Positions 6,442 through 6,651 of a stretch of 6,651 bases of DNA are shown in pieces. Made by a program: the position numbers and the translations under genes. This stretch comes from Candidatus Altimarinota bacterium (GTDB taxonomy: Bacteria; Patescibacteriota; Gracilibacteria; UBA1369; LOWO2-01-FULL-3): assembly GCA_029939035.1 (NCBI GenBank), contig JAOZTS010000061.1, positions 1-6,651 of the forward strand, written 5' to 3'. Position 1 is the stretch's first letter. The number at the start of each line of letters is the position of its first letter. The notes beneath the pieces were generated by a model. That model did no database searches. It was given only the letters and a program-made list of their open reading frames with translations, and had not been told where the DNA came from.

Positions 6442-6651
6442 TCATGGAAGTTTCTTGTGACTTTCGGTTATGGTAATCAATCTCTTTAACCATTCCCAGT
6501 CCACATCCAGTTTTTCGATATCCTCTTCAGTCCGGGCCCAGTCGATATCTGTTATTCTTTCTGCGATACGCAAGGTGCTTAAATAAGCAATTCCCCGTAG
6601 TGCCTGACCAAATAAGTTTTGACAGGTTGCCTTATCTGAGGACGTGCAGGC
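6442..6651 (-). CDS. C-terminal 69 residues of an unrecognised gene, cut by the window edge
   Basis: A minus-strand frame is open from the window edge to a TGA at 6444-6442. It gives 69 residues beginning ACTSSDKATCQNLFGQALRG and ending LITITESHKKLP. It has no start codon of its own in view, which is why a start-to-stop ORF search would miss it. The sequence looks like real protein: amphipathic helical stretches such as GIAYLSTLRIAERITD, then an acidic, tryptophan-containing segment (DWARTEEDIEKLDVDWEWLK). I cannot assign a family. It has the same direction as all the other genes and ends about 100 bases before the 111-aa gene, so it is probably the preceding member of the cluster. After its stop the same frame continues for 27 codons through the tandem repeat. 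Confidence 0.65.
   Translation of the reverse strand, partial: ACTSSDKATCQNLFGQALRGIAYLSTLRIAERITDIDWARTEEDIEKLDVDWEWLKRLITITESHKKLP

Noticed and set aside
6429..6444. Palindrome TGAAAAA-TT-TTTTTCA at the end of the right-edge gene
   Set aside because: The stem is almost all A-T with a two-base loop, so it is not a stable terminator; it is more likely a chance result of the A/T run.
6038..6460. Plus-strand open frame of 140 codons with FSSFSSFSS repeats
   Set aside because: The repeats are simply the 9-bp tandem tract read on the other strand, and the rest is antisense to the 111-aa gene.

Overview
The window is one compact gene run that reads entirely on the minus strand. In transcription order it holds: the 3' end of an unrecognised gene (6651-6442, cut by the window edge); a 111-aa protein of unknown function (6343-6008); a 189-aa two-part protein (6001-5432); a 210-aa LysM + peptidoglycan-binding protein (5413-4781); a 1173-aa protein with two metal-dependent hydrolase domains (4767-1246); a 350-aa beta-propeller-like protein (1215-163); and probably the start of a further gene (53 to beyond position 1). 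Gaps are 6, 18, 13 and 30 bases between the five central genes and about 100 bases at each end. I see no strong promoter or rho-independent terminator inside, so the central five look like one operon. No tRNA, rRNA, CRISPR array, insertion sequence or transposase was found.

The organism cannot be named from this sequence. It looks like a bacterium with classical Shine-Dalgarno sites (AAGGAG, GGGGAG, AAGGTG) before most starts and AT-rich DNA, most likely Gram-negative. That last point rests only on the gene types: LysM/peptidoglycan-binding proteins and short 'TWFEIELLDE...'-type beta-domain proteins next to a large toxin-like enzyme are, from general knowledge, typical companions of type VI secretion (VgrG) or related contractile-injection effector clusters. 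No VgrG, PAAR, Hcp or sheath gene lies in the window, so this assignment is an inference.

The right part (about 4.8-6.4 kb) holds probable adaptor or carrier proteins and has near-balanced base composition: sample lines counted by hand gave 43-52% GC. The left part (about 0.2-4.8 kb) holds the enzyme and its downstream partner and is clearly AT-richer: sample lines gave 20-33% GC. The drop falls close to the start of the 1173-aa gene. This fits a conserved carrier module upstream and an exchangeable cargo + partner pair downstream.

The most interesting object is the 1173-aa protein. Its first half carries the ordered motifs of an M19 (membrane/renal dipeptidase-like) TIM barrel and its second half those of an amidohydrolase-2 barrel with a very long insertion. 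Both halves keep most of their expected metal ligands. A double metallohydrolase directly behind a LysM/peptidoglycan-binding carrier is a good candidate for an undescribed secreted cell-wall or metabolite-targeting effector. The beta-propeller-like protein just downstream, which has no signal peptide, is a candidate partner or immunity protein. A second oddity is a 5 x 9-bp tandem repeat just upstream of the 111-aa gene. It makes a row of in-frame AUG codons in one frame and a (Asp-Glu-Asn)5 tail in another, directly behind the stop codon of the preceding gene.
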